DNA from: Psychrobacter cibarius
GTDB lineage: Bacteria > Pseudomonadota > Gammaproteobacteria > Pseudomonadales > Moraxellaceae
NCBI RefSeq assembly: GCF_016107535.1
Contig: NZ_JABASQ010000018.1
Span: 1-63,141 of the forward strand
DNA: 63,141 bases
Direction of reading: 5' to 3'
Position 1 is the stretch's first letter. Every line of letters begins with the position of its first letter. Position numbers and translations under genes: made by a program. Below, in pieces: positions 8,470 to 17,178 of this stretch. The notes under the pieces were generated by a model, which was given only the letters and a program-made list of their open reading frames with translations, was not told the DNA's origin and made no database searches.

Positions 8470-9724
8470 GATGAGTGTCTCTGTGAAAAAACCTATTATT
8501 TTTCAAAACATACCCTGCACCTTGGTGACAGGGTTTTTGGGTGCTGGTAAGACCACAGTGATTAATCAGCTGCTTGCTATCAAACCTGCCGATGAGCGCT
8601 GGGCATTGCTGATCAATGAATTTGGTCGTATCGGTATTGATGGTGCGCTGCTGGCAAGCGCGCAAGAGAGTAAGCCTGAGCAAGATAATATTGCGATACG
8701 CGAAGTCAGTGGTGGCTGTATTTGTTGTACCAGTCAGCTGCCATTACAAATTGCTATCAGTCGGCTACTTAGTGAGCATCATCCACAGCGGTTGCTCATC
8801 GAACCCACAGGGCTTGCTCATCCACGTGAGCTTATCATGCAGCTCAGTGCACCGCATTGGCAAACAGCGCTCAATATGCAAGCAGTAATAACGGTACTGA
8901 GTGGCGTGCAATGGCAGCAAGATAAATACCGTCATCATGACGGTTTTCAAGCGCATGTCCGTGATGCCGATGTGTTAGTCATTAATCGCTATGCTCAATT
9001 AAGCGATAGCGAAAAACAAGCACTGCAACAATGGATAGCCAAGCTCAATGCACAGGTAAAAATTATTTGGGCAGTATCTGAGCAGATATCTCATGATACA
9101 AATGACTCATCCAATATTCTTTTATCAGAATCAAGCGTGTCAGAGCTGAAAACCCAGCTAACCAAGCCCAGTCAGGTTATCTCGAAACAACGCACAGTCA
9201 ATATTATTCACCCTCAAAAATCGATTATTAGTTTGCAACCGCAGAGCAATGCCCTATCGATATCGACCACCTTGTCATCCGACGCTTTTACAAACAAAGA
9301 TGATGCGCAGACCGACACAGATATTGAGCTACCTTATCGTTATCATGAGAAACAACAAGAGTTACAGTTGGCGGGTTGGAGACTGCCAGCGTACTACATA
9401 TTAAAAGCGGATGAGTTACAGAGTTGGTTATTAACGCTACCGAACTGGCAACGTATCAAAGGCGTGGTTCATACGTCTGATGGCTGGCTACAAATCAATT
9501 TTACCCCTGACAGCTTAACCACCAGTACGGTCAGCGCACAAGTTGATAGTCGGCTAGAGATTATATTACAGTTGGATGCAAATACTAATAACGACAACGA
9601 TACAGCGGTAGAAAGCGACCGCTCAGAAGAAAAAGATAGGACAGCATTTTTATCTTCTATAAAGACGCTACCTTCTATCGATTGGGATACCTGCGACCGT
9701 GAACTAATGGCACTGGTTATTTGA
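8468..9724 (+). CDS. CobW/COG0523-family GTP-binding metallochaperone
   Basis: 418 residues. The Walker A loop GFLGAGKT is at about 22-29. The CxCC metal-binding motif (GGCICC, Cys84, Cys86, Cys87) is followed by EPTGLAHP. A C-terminal CobW_C-type domain (about 310-375) contains GWRLPAYYILK and WQRIKGVVHT. Family members move zinc or other metals to client proteins using GTP, and this one lacks a cobalamin-gene context. The middle and C-terminal parts carry low-complexity Asn/Asp/Ser stretches. The start is uncertain: ATG 8468, ATG 8471 and GTG 8483 are possible, and the first is buried in a hairpin (8430-8469). The stop codon TGA lies within the terminal TTGACA of the adjacent tnpB element, so the original C-terminus may have been altered slightly. 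Confidence 0.88.
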   Translation: MMSVSVKKPIIFQNIPCTLVTGFLGAGKTTVINQLLAIKPADERWALLINEFGRIGIDGALLASAQESKPEQDNIAIREVSGGCICCTSQLPLQIAISRLLSEHHPQRLLIEPTGLAHPRELIMQLSAPHWQTALNMQAVITVLSGVQWQQDKYRHHDGFQAHVRDADVLVINRYAQLSDSEKQALQQWIAKLNAQVKIIWAVSEQISHDTNDSSNILLSESSVSELKTQLTKPSQVISKQRTVNIIHPQKSIISLQPQSNALSISTTLSSDAFTNKDDAQTDTDIELPYRYHEKQQELQLAGWRLPAYYILKADELQSWLLTLPNWQRIKGVVHTSDGWLQINFTPDSLTTSTVSAQVDSRLEIILQLDANTNNDNDTAVESDRSEEKDRTAFLSSIKTLPSIDWDTCDRELMALVI

Positions 9725-11235
9725 CACACTCCCACCACTTTCGCCAAGCTCAAGTGGGGGATTCTAAAAGCAGATGCTCTTAGGCGACTTTCTCACGAAG
9801 GTCGCAAGTTTTCTGTTTCAACGGGCGACCTTTACTGCATCCTCCCTCCGCAGACAAAACGGCATGTCCTGCCGCTAATATGTTACGAGCTGCATTAAAA
9901 TCAGCGTTCGCAACATACATGCATTTGACGCACTCAAATTTAGACTGAGTTTGTCTGTTATCGACAGCGATATGCTGGCATTCAGAGCAGGTTTGGCTGG
10001 TGTAGCGTGGATTTACTTTGATAAGTAAGCCGCCTTGCCAGTGTTGCTTATACTCAAGCATATCGACCATCATGCCCCAGCCTTGATCTAGGATTGATTT
10101 GTTTAATCCTGACTTGGCTTTGACATGACGACCTTTGTTCTCCACCGACCCGCTGGCTGATTTCGACATATTAGCGACCTTTAAATCCTCACAAGCAATC
10201 ATGGCGTGGTTTTTGCTGATGCGGGTGGTGATTTTATGCAAGTAGTCATGGCGAATATTAGCAATGTGGCTGTGTAGCTTTTGAATCTTGCGGTTTTGCT
10301 TTTTCCAGTTTTGGCTAAACAGAACCTTTCTGCTTAATTGACGCTGTAATTTGGCAAGTTTAATTTGATTGGCTTTAAAGCTGTTTTTCGGTTTGATGTA
10401 CTGACCGTTTGAGGTGGTGAGTAGTTTACTGATACCCATATCCAAACCAATGGCGCTTGTGGCAGGGTGACGTGGGTTCTCATCCAGTTCGCGCTCTGTG
10501 CCAAACGACACGTACCAGTGCCCTAATTTCTTGCTAATGGTGACATTTTTAATCGTGCCAATAATGTCTTGCGATTTCCTAAACGTCACCAAGCCCACGC
10601 CATTAGGCAGTTTTACTCGATTGCCTTCAACACGACAGTATTTATCAAACTGAACCAAGCGAATGGAGTCACGCCCATCTGATTTGCGCTTAAATTGTGG
10701 CATCAATGGTCGTCGTTGAATCTCTGTGCCATCAGCCAATTTAAAGAACTTAGGTTTGCGAGGTTTCTTTTTATTTTCTTTTAACCTGGCATGTACTTTA
10801 GGATCAAAAAAACGCGACCAAGCCGATGCCAGATCACGTACTTTTTGTTGTAAAGAGACAGCATTTGAGCTGGTTTTTAAGAACTCGAAATCAGGGTTGC
10901 TTTTTAGATCCATGATTTTATTAACGAGGTTGGTGGCATTGATAAACGCATCTTTAGCAAACATCTCAAATGAGATTGCCAGCACTTGATTCCAAACAAA
11001 ACGTGCAGAGCCGACAAGATTATTTAAAATAATCTCCTGCTCCGTATTAGGCTCCAGCCTAAATTTATACGCTTTGTTGATTTTCATCTAACACTCTTTA
11101 TAAGTTACAAGGTATTATAATAATTAATTATTCTACCAGATTCAGGCGCATATTATGTAATTTAAACATTAAAAATGATGCGAAATTCACCGCCACCCTA
11201 ATGTCGGATGGCGTCCTCTTTCGCGGTTTTGATAG
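9721..11235 (-). mobile_element. IS200/IS605-type element, tnpB only (copy A)
   Basis: The element carries one tnpB gene and no tnpA. The right end, downstream of tnpB, is 9721-9779 and forms a subterminal hairpin (about 9731-9760). It is almost identical to 45111-45169 of copy C. The left end has a hairpin at 11191-11213 and terminates near CTATCAAAA (minus strand), again shared with copy C. Borders are estimated from where copies A and C stop matching. A right-end omega RNA that overlaps the tnpB 3' end is expected for the family but was not tested. The element lies between convergent cobW and the DksA-like gene. Confidence 0.75.
9780..11087 (-). CDS. tnpB: TnpB, RNA-guided RuvC nuclease of IS200/IS605 type
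   Basis: 435 residues, a typical TnpB length. An N-terminal helix-turn-helix-like region starts MKINKAYKFRLEPN. The RuvC catalytic residues appear intact: Asp216 in IGLDMGIS, Glu300 in ACEDLKV and Asp396 in NADFNAARN. The zinc finger has Cys367/Cys370 and Cys386/Cys389. TnpB proteins cut DNA guided by a right-end RNA and help keep the element after transposition. Here the transposase TnpA is missing, so movement would need TnpA in trans. It is very similar to the protein at 45170-46474 and more distant from the one at 22139-23290. Confidence 0.92.
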   Translation of the reverse strand: MKINKAYKFRLEPNTEQEIILNNLVGSARFVWNQVLAISFEMFAKDAFINATNLVNKIMDLKSNPDFEFLKTSSNAVSLQQKVRDLASAWSRFFDPKVHARLKENKKKPRKPKFFKLADGTEIQRRPLMPQFKRKSDGRDSIRLVQFDKYCRVEGNRVKLPNGVGLVTFRKSQDIIGTIKNVTISKKLGHWYVSFGTERELDENPRHPATSAIGLDMGISKLLTTSNGQYIKPKNSFKANQIKLAKLQRQLSRKVLFSQNWKKQNRKIQKLHSHIANIRHDYLHKITTRISKNHAMIACEDLKVANMSKSASGSVENKGRHVKAKSGLNKSILDQGWGMMVDMLEYKQHWQGGLLIKVNPRYTSQTCSECQHIAVDNRQTQSKFECVKCMYVANADFNAARNILAAGHAVLSAEGGCSKGRPLKQKTCDLREKVA

Positions 11236-11243
11236 TAATAGAC

Positions 11244-11292
11244 AAAAAAAGGGCAGACATTGCTGTTCGATATAGCAATGCCTGCCCTTTTT
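11244..11292. terminator. Bidirectional rho-independent terminator
   Basis: A long stem (AAAAAGGGCAG, a one-base bulge, CATTGCT with AGCAATG, CTGCCCTTTTT) ending in A/T runs on both sides. It lies just downstream of the minus-strand DksA-like gene and beside the tnpB element left end. Confidence 0.85.
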
Positions 11293-11297
11293 CTTTT

Positions 11298-11564
11298 TTA
11301 ACGTAATTGACTGTCTTTGCTACCGCGCCGGTTGAACAGCTCAGCGGCTCTCGCCTCTTGTTCAAGTTCTGTCTGACAGCTGACGCAATGCTGAATACCA
11401 GGCACTGCTAACCGCCGTGCTTCTGGAATAGGCTTGCCGCATTCATCACACATCTCGGCACTGATGCCAGTTGGCAACGCACGTCTTGCCCGCTCTAATG
11501 CATCATTTACCGTTGCATCCATTTGCTCATGCTCAGCACCATCTCTTGACCAACCACCTGCCAT
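11298..11564 (-). CDS. DksA/TraR-type zinc-finger protein, YbiI-like
   Basis: 88 residues. The N-terminus MAGGWSRDGAEHEQMDATVN and the C4 zinc finger (MCDECGKPIPEARRLAVPG, then HCVSCQ) match the small YbiI/TraR-like branch of the DksA superfamily. These proteins keep the zinc finger but lack the long coiled coil of full DksA. It may bind the RNA polymerase secondary channel, but the function of YbiI proteins is not well established. The ribosome binding site AGGAT is 7-8 bases before the ATG. The gene is a single unit with its own terminator. Confidence 0.85.
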   Translation of the reverse strand: MAGGWSRDGAEHEQMDATVNDALERARRALPTGISAEMCDECGKPIPEARRLAVPGIQHCVSCQTELEQEARAAELFNRRGSKDSQLR

Positions 11565-11725
11565 AATTCTATCCTATTTACGATAATCAGATATTACAAA
11601 TCGCTTTAATAACAAATAGATGGGGTTGTTTATAATTAATTGCAACCTACTAGAGCATGCCTCAATCTGAAAGTATGCGAATAAATGCGCTAAGTAATGA
11701 CATTTCCTAGCAAAAAATCACATGA

Positions 11726-12562
11726 CTAATCTTTTGGCTGTAGCTCGACCACTTGCCCGCGTACCCCGATACTGGCATCACTCATCAGACAAACATAGCC
11801 TGCCATGATATCTTCAGGTGTTTTTAGGCTCATAGGACTCTCTCCTGGATAAGCATGGGCGCGCATATTGGTACGAGTGCCACCAGGATTGACACAGTTA
11901 AAACGTAAATTAGTTGTATTCTGTGTCTCTTGGGTAAAGATATCACTCATGCCTTCTACGGCTTGCTTGGACAGCGCATAAGCACCCCAGAACGCGCGAG
12001 GATGTGTACCGACCGTGCTAGAGGTGAAAATAACAGAGCCATTCTCAGCATCTTTAAGTAGTGGTAGCAGTGCTTGGGTGAGCATAAACGTCGAGGTAAA
12101 GTTCACCTTCATAACTTGTGCAAAAGTATCGACGTCATACATCTCAAGTGGGGTTAGCTGCCCAAGCATACCCGCATTGTGCAAGATGCCATCGAGCTGA
12201 CCGACTTCTTTATTAATCAACCCCTCTAACTGCTGCATTTCAGCATAGGTTGCCCCTTCTAGATTCATCGGTAGCATGGCAGGCTGTTTGCCACCAAGAC
12301 TTTCAATCTCATCATAAACATATTCAAGCTTGCTGCTGGTACGTCCCAATAACAGGACTGTCGCTCCATAACGAGCATAAGTCAGCGCGGCAACGCGGCC
12401 GATACCGTCACCTGCCCCCGTGACCAAAATAGTCTTACCATCTAAACAATTATCAGATGGTACAAAGTTGCGAATATCATTATGAGTTAACGGTTGAGTT
12501 AGACTTTGAACGGTTTTCTGGTGGTCTTGCTGACTAGCTGACTGGTTAATATTGTCACTCAT
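11726..12562 (-). CDS. yciK: Short-chain dehydrogenase/reductase, YciK-like
   Basis: 278 residues from the ATG at 12562; a GTG four codons upstream (12574) is possible. The Rossmann motif TGAGDGIG is at about 48-55, NAG is present, and the catalytic Ser plus Tyr195-x-x-x-Lys199 lie in SSTVGTHPRAFWGAYALSK. This fits the SDR family, and the position after ubiG and the HAD phosphatase matches the conserved ubiG-mupP-yciK cluster of pseudomonads and Moraxellaceae. The substrate of YciK is unknown. An N-terminal Gln/Thr/Ser-rich extension of about 30 residues precedes the fold. Confidence 0.88.
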   Translation of the reverse strand: MSDNINQSASQQDHQKTVQSLTQPLTHNDIRNFVPSDNCLDGKTILVTGAGDGIGRVAALTYARYGATVLLLGRTSSKLEYVYDEIESLGGKQPAMLPMNLEGATYAEMQQLEGLINKEVGQLDGILHNAGMLGQLTPLEMYDVDTFAQVMKVNFTSTFMLTQALLPLLKDAENGSVIFTSSTVGTHPRAFWGAYALSKQAVEGMSDIFTQETQNTTNLRFNCVNPGGTRTNMRAHAYPGESPMSLKTPEDIMAGYVCLMSDASIGVRGQVVELQPKD

Positions 12563-12661
12563 GGCATTGCTCACTGCTTATCGTTTAATAGTTGGGATGC
12601 TAAGTATTTATCGTGTTTCTTTAAAAACATAGAGTGTGGCGGACTCGATTTATAATTTTAT

Positions 12662-13372
12662 TTATAAATAGTCAAATTTACCAGAAGAGAGCAACAGTTT
12701 ATTTAATTGCTCAGGCGTATCAGTAATATAATCTGCACCCCATTTCTTTAGGTTTTTTTGATCTTCAGGCGGAATATAACCATAAGCAGCTAGAATCGTC
12801 GGCATGCCAGCGGCATTACCAGCTTCGATATCACGGATATGATCGCCAACATAAATCACGCTTTCAGCGGCGCCGCGAGGGATACCAAGCTTCTCTAACG
12901 CCGCATACATAGGCTCTGGATCGGGTTTTGAGCGAGACACATCATCAGGACAGACCAAAGCAGAACAGCGCCCGTCTAACTGCATCTTGTCTAGTAACTT
13001 CTCTGCCAGATAACGCGGCTTGTTGGTCACAATACCCCATGGCACCCCTTTTTCTTCAAGAGCAGTCAACACATCTTCTAATTCAGCGAACACACAACTA
13101 TCGACGCATATCTCAGCTTCATAATCATCTAAAAACTGTTGGCGAAACTCCTGCAAAGCTTCTTCGCTAACCTCAATTTGATCGTTATGACGTAGCATCA
13201 ACTGTACCATCGCTGAAGCACCAGCAGAAACTTGCTCGCGAATTTCTGCTTCAGGGGGTGCTTGCCAATCATTTTCGCGGCTCATTTTACCGATAATACG
13301 GACAAAATCAGCAGCCGTATCGATTAATGTCCCATCGAGATCAAATAAAACCGCTTTTACAAATTGGCTCAT
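12662..13372 (-). CDS. mupP: HAD-family phosphatase, probable MupP (MurNAc 6-phosphate phosphatase), Gph-like
   Basis: 236 residues. HAD motif I is FDLDGTLID, with nucleophile Asp11 and acid/base Asp13. Motif II/III elements VTNKPR and SKPDPEP and motif IV YVGDHIRDIEAG follow. Such proteins are usually labelled phosphoglycolate phosphatase. In Pseudomonas, however, the gene between ubiG and yciK encodes MupP, which dephosphorylates N-acetylmuramic acid 6-phosphate in cell-wall recycling. I favour MupP on synteny, not on a distinguishing residue. The start at 13372 is chosen because AAGAG lies 9-13 bases upstream; an upstream in-frame start at 13429 adds 19 non-homologous residues. Confidence 0.82.
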   Translation of the reverse strand: MSQFVKAVLFDLDGTLIDTAADFVRIIGKMSRENDWQAPPEAEIREQVSAGASAMVQLMLRHNDQIEVSEEALQEFRQQFLDDYEAEICVDSCVFAELEDVLTALEEKGVPWGIVTNKPRYLAEKLLDKMQLDGRCSALVCPDDVSRSKPDPEPMYAALEKLGIPRGAAESVIYVGDHIRDIEAGNAAGMPTILAAYGYIPPEDQKNLKKWGADYITDTPEQLNKLLLSSGKFDYL

Positions 13373-13447
13373 AGTGAATGCTCTTAATATAGATAAGGTG
13401 TTGAGTGAAATAATATGACATGAAAACAACCAAATACGGCATTCAGC

Positions 13448-14287
13448 TTAAGCCAGTGGCTTGTGTACTGCCATCATGTAATTAACATCGACATTTTGAG
13501 CCAGCCAATAACGCTTGGTCAGCGGATTATAATGCAAGCCAATGATATCTTGACGTGTGAATCCCGCATCAATTGCCATTTTATCTAATTCGGCTGGCGT
13601 GATAAATTTGGCATAGTCATGAGTGCCACGATCGAGCAAACGCAACACATACTCTGCGCCAACGATGGCAAACAGATATGATTTAGGGTTTCGATTGATC
13701 GTCGATAATACGCAGACACCGCCTGGTGCCAATAACTCAAAGCACGCCTGCACAATCGAGCTGGGATCAGGCACATGCTCGAGCATCTCCATGCAAGTCA
13801 CTATATCGAACTGACCTGCATGAGTTTTGGCTAGTTCTTCTACTGGGATATGCTGATAGCGCAGCGTCTCATGTAAAGCGCTTTGCTCTGCATGCAGCGC
13901 TGCCGCTTTTAGGTTTTCGGTACCTAAATCAATCCCTGTCACATCCGCACCGCGACGTGCCATAGACTCTGACAATATACCGCCGCCACAGCCGACATCG
14001 AGCACTTTTTTTCCAGCCAAGCCGGTTTCAGCCGTTTTATGAATATCTGTATCAGCACTGTTATTTTGATAACTGCACTTGACGTTTTCTTCTATCCAAT
14101 TTAAACGCAGTGGATTTATTTCATGCAAAGTCGCAAATGCACCCGTCTTACTCCACCATTCGCTTGCCAACTTATTAAACTTGTCGACTTCGCTAGGATC
14201 TACATTAATGGCGGTAGCCGTTGTATCATCAAGACTGCTGTTTGCTTGCTCATTCAAAGAAGGCGAGGAAGATAGAGCTGAGCTCAT
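13448..14287 (-). CDS. ubiG: UbiG, ubiquinone O-methyltransferase
   Basis: 279 residues. The N-terminal VDPSEVDKFNKLASEWW and HEINPLRLNWI are signature UbiG segments. SAM-binding motif I VLDVGCGGG is at about 95-103, with later CMEMLEHVPDP and GVCVLSTINRNPKSYL. UbiG carries out both O-methylation steps of ubiquinone synthesis. About 28 extra N-terminal Ser-rich residues precede the usual start. The ATG is supported by AAAGGAAAAATGCA just upstream. First gene of the ubiG-mupP-yciK unit, divergent from dsbA. Confidence 0.95.
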   Translation of the reverse strand: MSSALSSSPSLNEQANSSLDDTTATAINVDPSEVDKFNKLASEWWSKTGAFATLHEINPLRLNWIEENVKCSYQNNSADTDIHKTAETGLAGKKVLDVGCGGGILSESMARRGADVTGIDLGTENLKAAALHAEQSALHETLRYQHIPVEELAKTHAGQFDIVTCMEMLEHVPDPSSIVQACFELLAPGGVCVLSTINRNPKSYLFAIVGAEYVLRLLDRGTHDYAKFITPAELDKMAIDAGFTRQDIIGLHYNPLTKRYWLAQNVDVNYMMAVHKPLA

Positions 14288-14736
14288 TGCATTTTTCCTT
14301 TATTGTCATTATCGTTATAATCATATACAGTGCACAATTATGTACCTAATATTAGCATGAGAGCGGCAGCTTTGTCGTGAGTACATCGTCACCGATTGTG
14401 AATACTCTTAGCAAACGTTCATATTTTCTGTACCGTTTTTTTAGAGGATAGATGCCTCAAACAGTCTAAAACCTAAATAATAAAACGCTAAAAAAATTCC
14501 AAAAAACGCGGTGAAATAAGCCTTAAATAATGGCTCACAGCTTTACAACCATTAGTTAAGAATCGGATTCACAAGCAACCATGTTTTACGTTATTATAGT
14601 CGATACGTCGCTATAGTTCGATTATACTCGACACTGTCTCGTTTGGGCACTTTAAAAACTTGTGCGCTATACCCAAAACCATACGATACTAAAACATCTC
14701 AACAAACCCTAAGTTTTCACACCTCAAGGATAAAGT
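14288..14736. other. Intergenic, ubiG/dsbA divergent promoter region
   Basis: About 450 AT-rich bases without a plausible gene. It must hold promoters for both divergent genes. No tandem repeat or strong hairpin was noticed. Confidence 0.5.
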
Positions 14737-15357
14737 ATGAAACGTGTCATCACACTGACTGGTCTGGCCATGGCCATTGGATTTGCCACTATGGGCGCAC
14801 AAGCTGCCGACTATGTCGCCGGAAAAGACTATCGCGTGCTAGACAATCCAGAAAAAATCAGCGGTGATGCTATCATTGTTCGTGAGTTTTTTTGGTATGG
14901 TTGCCCGCATTGTAACGTTCTTAACCCACATATGGAAAAATGGGCTAAAAACAAAGACAAAGACGTTGCCTTTTTCAAAACGCCAGCAGCGCTTAACCCT
15001 GTCTGGGAAGCGAACGCTCGTGGTTTCTATGCCGCTCAGCTGCTAGGGTTTGAAGACAAGACTCATGACGCATTATTTGATGCCATTCACAAAGATGGTA
15101 AGAAAATCTTTGACCAATCATCATTAAGCAAATGGTATGCATCGAAAGGCGTTAATGAGAAGAAATTCAATAGCCTTTATAATTCATTCGCCGTTGGTAC
15201 GAAAATTGGTCGTTCACAAGCAGGTGCTAAGCGTTATCAGCTCTCTGGTGTGCCAGCAGTCGTCGTGCAAGGCAAATACGTTGTAACTGGTGAAAGTGCC
15301 ACTGTACCTAAAGTCGTTGACTATTTGGTTGACAAAGTTCGTGCTGAAAAGAAATAG
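14737..15357 (+). CDS. dsbA: DsbA, periplasmic thiol:disulfide oxidoreductase
   Basis: 206 residues. The signal peptide MKRVITLTGLAMAIGFATMGAQA is cleaved before ADY (after residue 23). The active site CPHC (Cys56, Cys59) is in FFWYGCPHCN, and the cis-proline loop is SGVPAVVV. A thioredoxin fold with helical insertion is expected. It introduces disulfides into exported proteins, re-oxidised by DsbB (not in the window). AAGGA lies 7-11 bases upstream. Monocistronic with a terminator at 15448-15481. The cysteine-containing exported protein at 2635-3474 is a possible substrate (inference). Confidence 0.96.
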   Translation: MKRVITLTGLAMAIGFATMGAQAADYVAGKDYRVLDNPEKISGDAIIVREFFWYGCPHCNVLNPHMEKWAKNKDKDVAFFKTPAALNPVWEANARGFYAAQLLGFEDKTHDALFDAIHKDGKKIFDQSSLSKWYASKGVNEKKFNSLYNSFAVGTKIGRSQAGAKRYQLSGVPAVVVQGKYVVTGESATVPKVVDYLVDKVRAEKK

Positions 15358-15447
15358 GTTAAGTACTAATATAAATTAGGTACCGTTATAAATTAGGGAC
15401 TAGCATTTATCTGCAAGTGTCATTTGTACCTAAATGCTCTTACCCAT

Positions 15448-15481
15448 AAAAAAGCCAATCACTTGATGATTGGCTTTTTTT
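15448..15481 (+). terminator. Rho-independent terminator
   Basis: The stem AAAAGCCAATCA/TGATTGGCTTTT with a short loop is followed by a T run, about 90 bases after dsbA. Confidence 0.88.
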
Positions 15482-15558
15482 ATTTGCAGACTAAATTAAT
15501 TTATAAGTGGAGATATTGTATAAATAGTGGTCAAAGCTATTTAGCCGCTATCACCTTA

Positions 15559-16077
15559 TTATTTTTCTTTTTTCAATTGCGACAAAATAGTGACTTCACG
15601 AATATAACTGGCTAAATCTGCTTTAGACTCTGCCATCAGCTCATCGTCTTGGGTATGTTTGGCGTACTCAATCCATAACAGTAATTGATACATACTATTT
15701 TGTTCAGATGCTTGGTATTGTTTAACGAACTGCTTAAGCGTCCCTTCATCATTAATATTTAAACGCTCAAACCAACTTTCTATTTTTGAGACCTGTTCTT
15801 TAGGGAAAAACGCATCAAATAACGCTTTTACCAATTCGTGGCGGTTTTCTTCACTAATCAGCTTACCAACGCGCTTGGTTTGGCGAATACGAGCATTAGC
15901 GCTGGTGATATCGGCCAATGCCATGAGTTCTGCCATAAAATAGTCACTAGCTGGCAGATTTTTGAGTTGCTTTTTCGATAAGCTGGCAAGTGGTATCGAC
16001 AACTTCTGCAAGCGCTCATGGGCCTTTTTGAGTTCAGTGCGCGAGACGCGCATATCCTGTTCTTTCCAGTCAATCAT
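15559..16077 (-). CDS. DarP/YjgA-family ribosome-associated protein (DUF615)
   Basis: 172 residues, mostly helical and highly charged. The N-terminal VSRTELKKAHERLQKL, the segment ending TKRVGKLI and the C-terminal YIREV resemble YjgA/DarP, a factor associated with the large ribosomal subunit late in assembly. The start at 16077 is chosen because GGAAAG lies 7-8 bases upstream; an upstream start at 16113 would add a hydrophobic stretch not seen in the family. Recognition is by overall pattern, so moderately confident. It follows rapZ on the same strand with a gap of about 90 bases. Confidence 0.75.
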   Translation of the reverse strand: MIDWKEQDMRVSRTELKKAHERLQKLSIPLASLSKKQLKNLPASDYFMAELMALADITSANARIRQTKRVGKLISEENRHELVKALFDAFFPKEQVSKIESWFERLNINDEGTLKQFVKQYQASEQNSMYQLLLWIEYAKHTQDDELMAESKADLASYIREVTILSQLKKEK

Positions 16078-16170
16078 AAAAGCTTTCCAAAATAATAAAA
16101 TTAACAGGGGCATGCTCTCATTTTAGGAATAGTCATAAAAATGAAGATATGCCCCAGTGTTTACCAATAA

Positions 16171-17136
16171 CTACCAACGATTTTTTTCACGATGTTTCGC
16201 CAGCACTTTTATACTTTGCGGCATAACATCGGCAAGACGACGTTGTAAATTATCGGTGATGAATACTGAACGATGCTTACCACCAGTACAGCCAATAGCC
16301 ACTGTCACTGTATGGCGGTTATTGTGTAAAAATTCGGGTAACCAACGGGTTAAAAACTTATCTATATCATCAGTCATCTCAGCCACTTCTGGATAGTCGG
16401 CAAAGAATGCGGCAACTTCCGTGTCTAGACCTGTCGAAGTACGCAATTTAGGGTTCCAATGCGGATTCGGCAAAATTCTCACATCAAAGACAAAATCTGC
16501 ATCAATAGGACTGCCATATTTAAAGCCAAAAGACAGCAGATTAATCACAATCTGATTGTCCACGCCGACATGTTCACGCAAGCTGTCTTTCAATTGATGA
16601 ATATTCAAATTGCTGGTATCAATTCTGATATCGGCATGACCTGCGATAGGCTCTAACAGCTCCACTTCTTTTTTAATCGCGGCAGGTAGATTAAAAGCAA
16701 TGTGCTTGGCATTGTCACTATCAATATCCTGTGACATCAGCGGATGTACGCGGCGTGTCGCATTAAAACGTGCTATCAAGGTACTTTCTTGCGCGGTCAC
16801 GTACACTACTTTGACCGCATGCGCCCCGTATGTTTTCTTTAAGGATGCATGCATCTCTGCAAAGTTGGATAGATCCGCTCGCGGTGTTCGAATATCAACA
16901 CCAAGCGCAATACGACGAATCCCACTTTCATTGACCAATTTATGCGCAGCATCCGGCAATAAGGATAACGGTAAGTTATCAATAGAATAATATCCTAAAT
17001 CTTCTAAGATATTTAATACTGATGTTTTACCTGAGCCTGAACGCCCTGATACCACTAGGATACTGAGCTTATCGGTTGCTATTTTACACGCTGCCTGCTC
17101 AGATTGACTGTTATTTTCACCCTGACTCACATCCAT
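16171..17136 (-). CDS. rapZ: RapZ, RNase adapter / P-loop protein
   Basis: 321 residues. Walker A GRSGSGKT is at 31-38, followed by EDLGYYSIDNLP, typical of RapZ (YvcJ). The C-terminal domain has DVRILPNPHWNP and GCTGGKHRSV, the conserved metabolite- and RNA-binding part. In E. coli RapZ directs RNase E to the GlmZ small RNA and senses glucosamine 6-phosphate; the role in Moraxellaceae is inferred from homology. A 34-residue Ser/Gln/Glu-rich N-terminus precedes the P-loop. It lies 42 bases after panC on the same strand and may be cotranscribed. Confidence 0.93.
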   Translation of the reverse strand: MDVSQGENNSQSEQAACKIATDKLSILVVSGRSGSGKTSVLNILEDLGYYSIDNLPLSLLPDAAHKLVNESGIRRIALGVDIRTPRADLSNFAEMHASLKKTYGAHAVKVVYVTAQESTLIARFNATRRVHPLMSQDIDSDNAKHIAFNLPAAIKKEVELLEPIAGHADIRIDTSNLNIHQLKDSLREHVGVDNQIVINLLSFGFKYGSPIDADFVFDVRILPNPHWNPKLRTSTGLDTEVAAFFADYPEVAEMTDDIDKFLTRWLPEFLHNNRHTVTVAIGCTGGKHRSVFITDNLQRRLADVMPQSIKVLAKHREKNRW

Positions 17137-17178
17137 GATTCACCCATTCTAGTCCATTGCATCCTGCGAATTACTATG

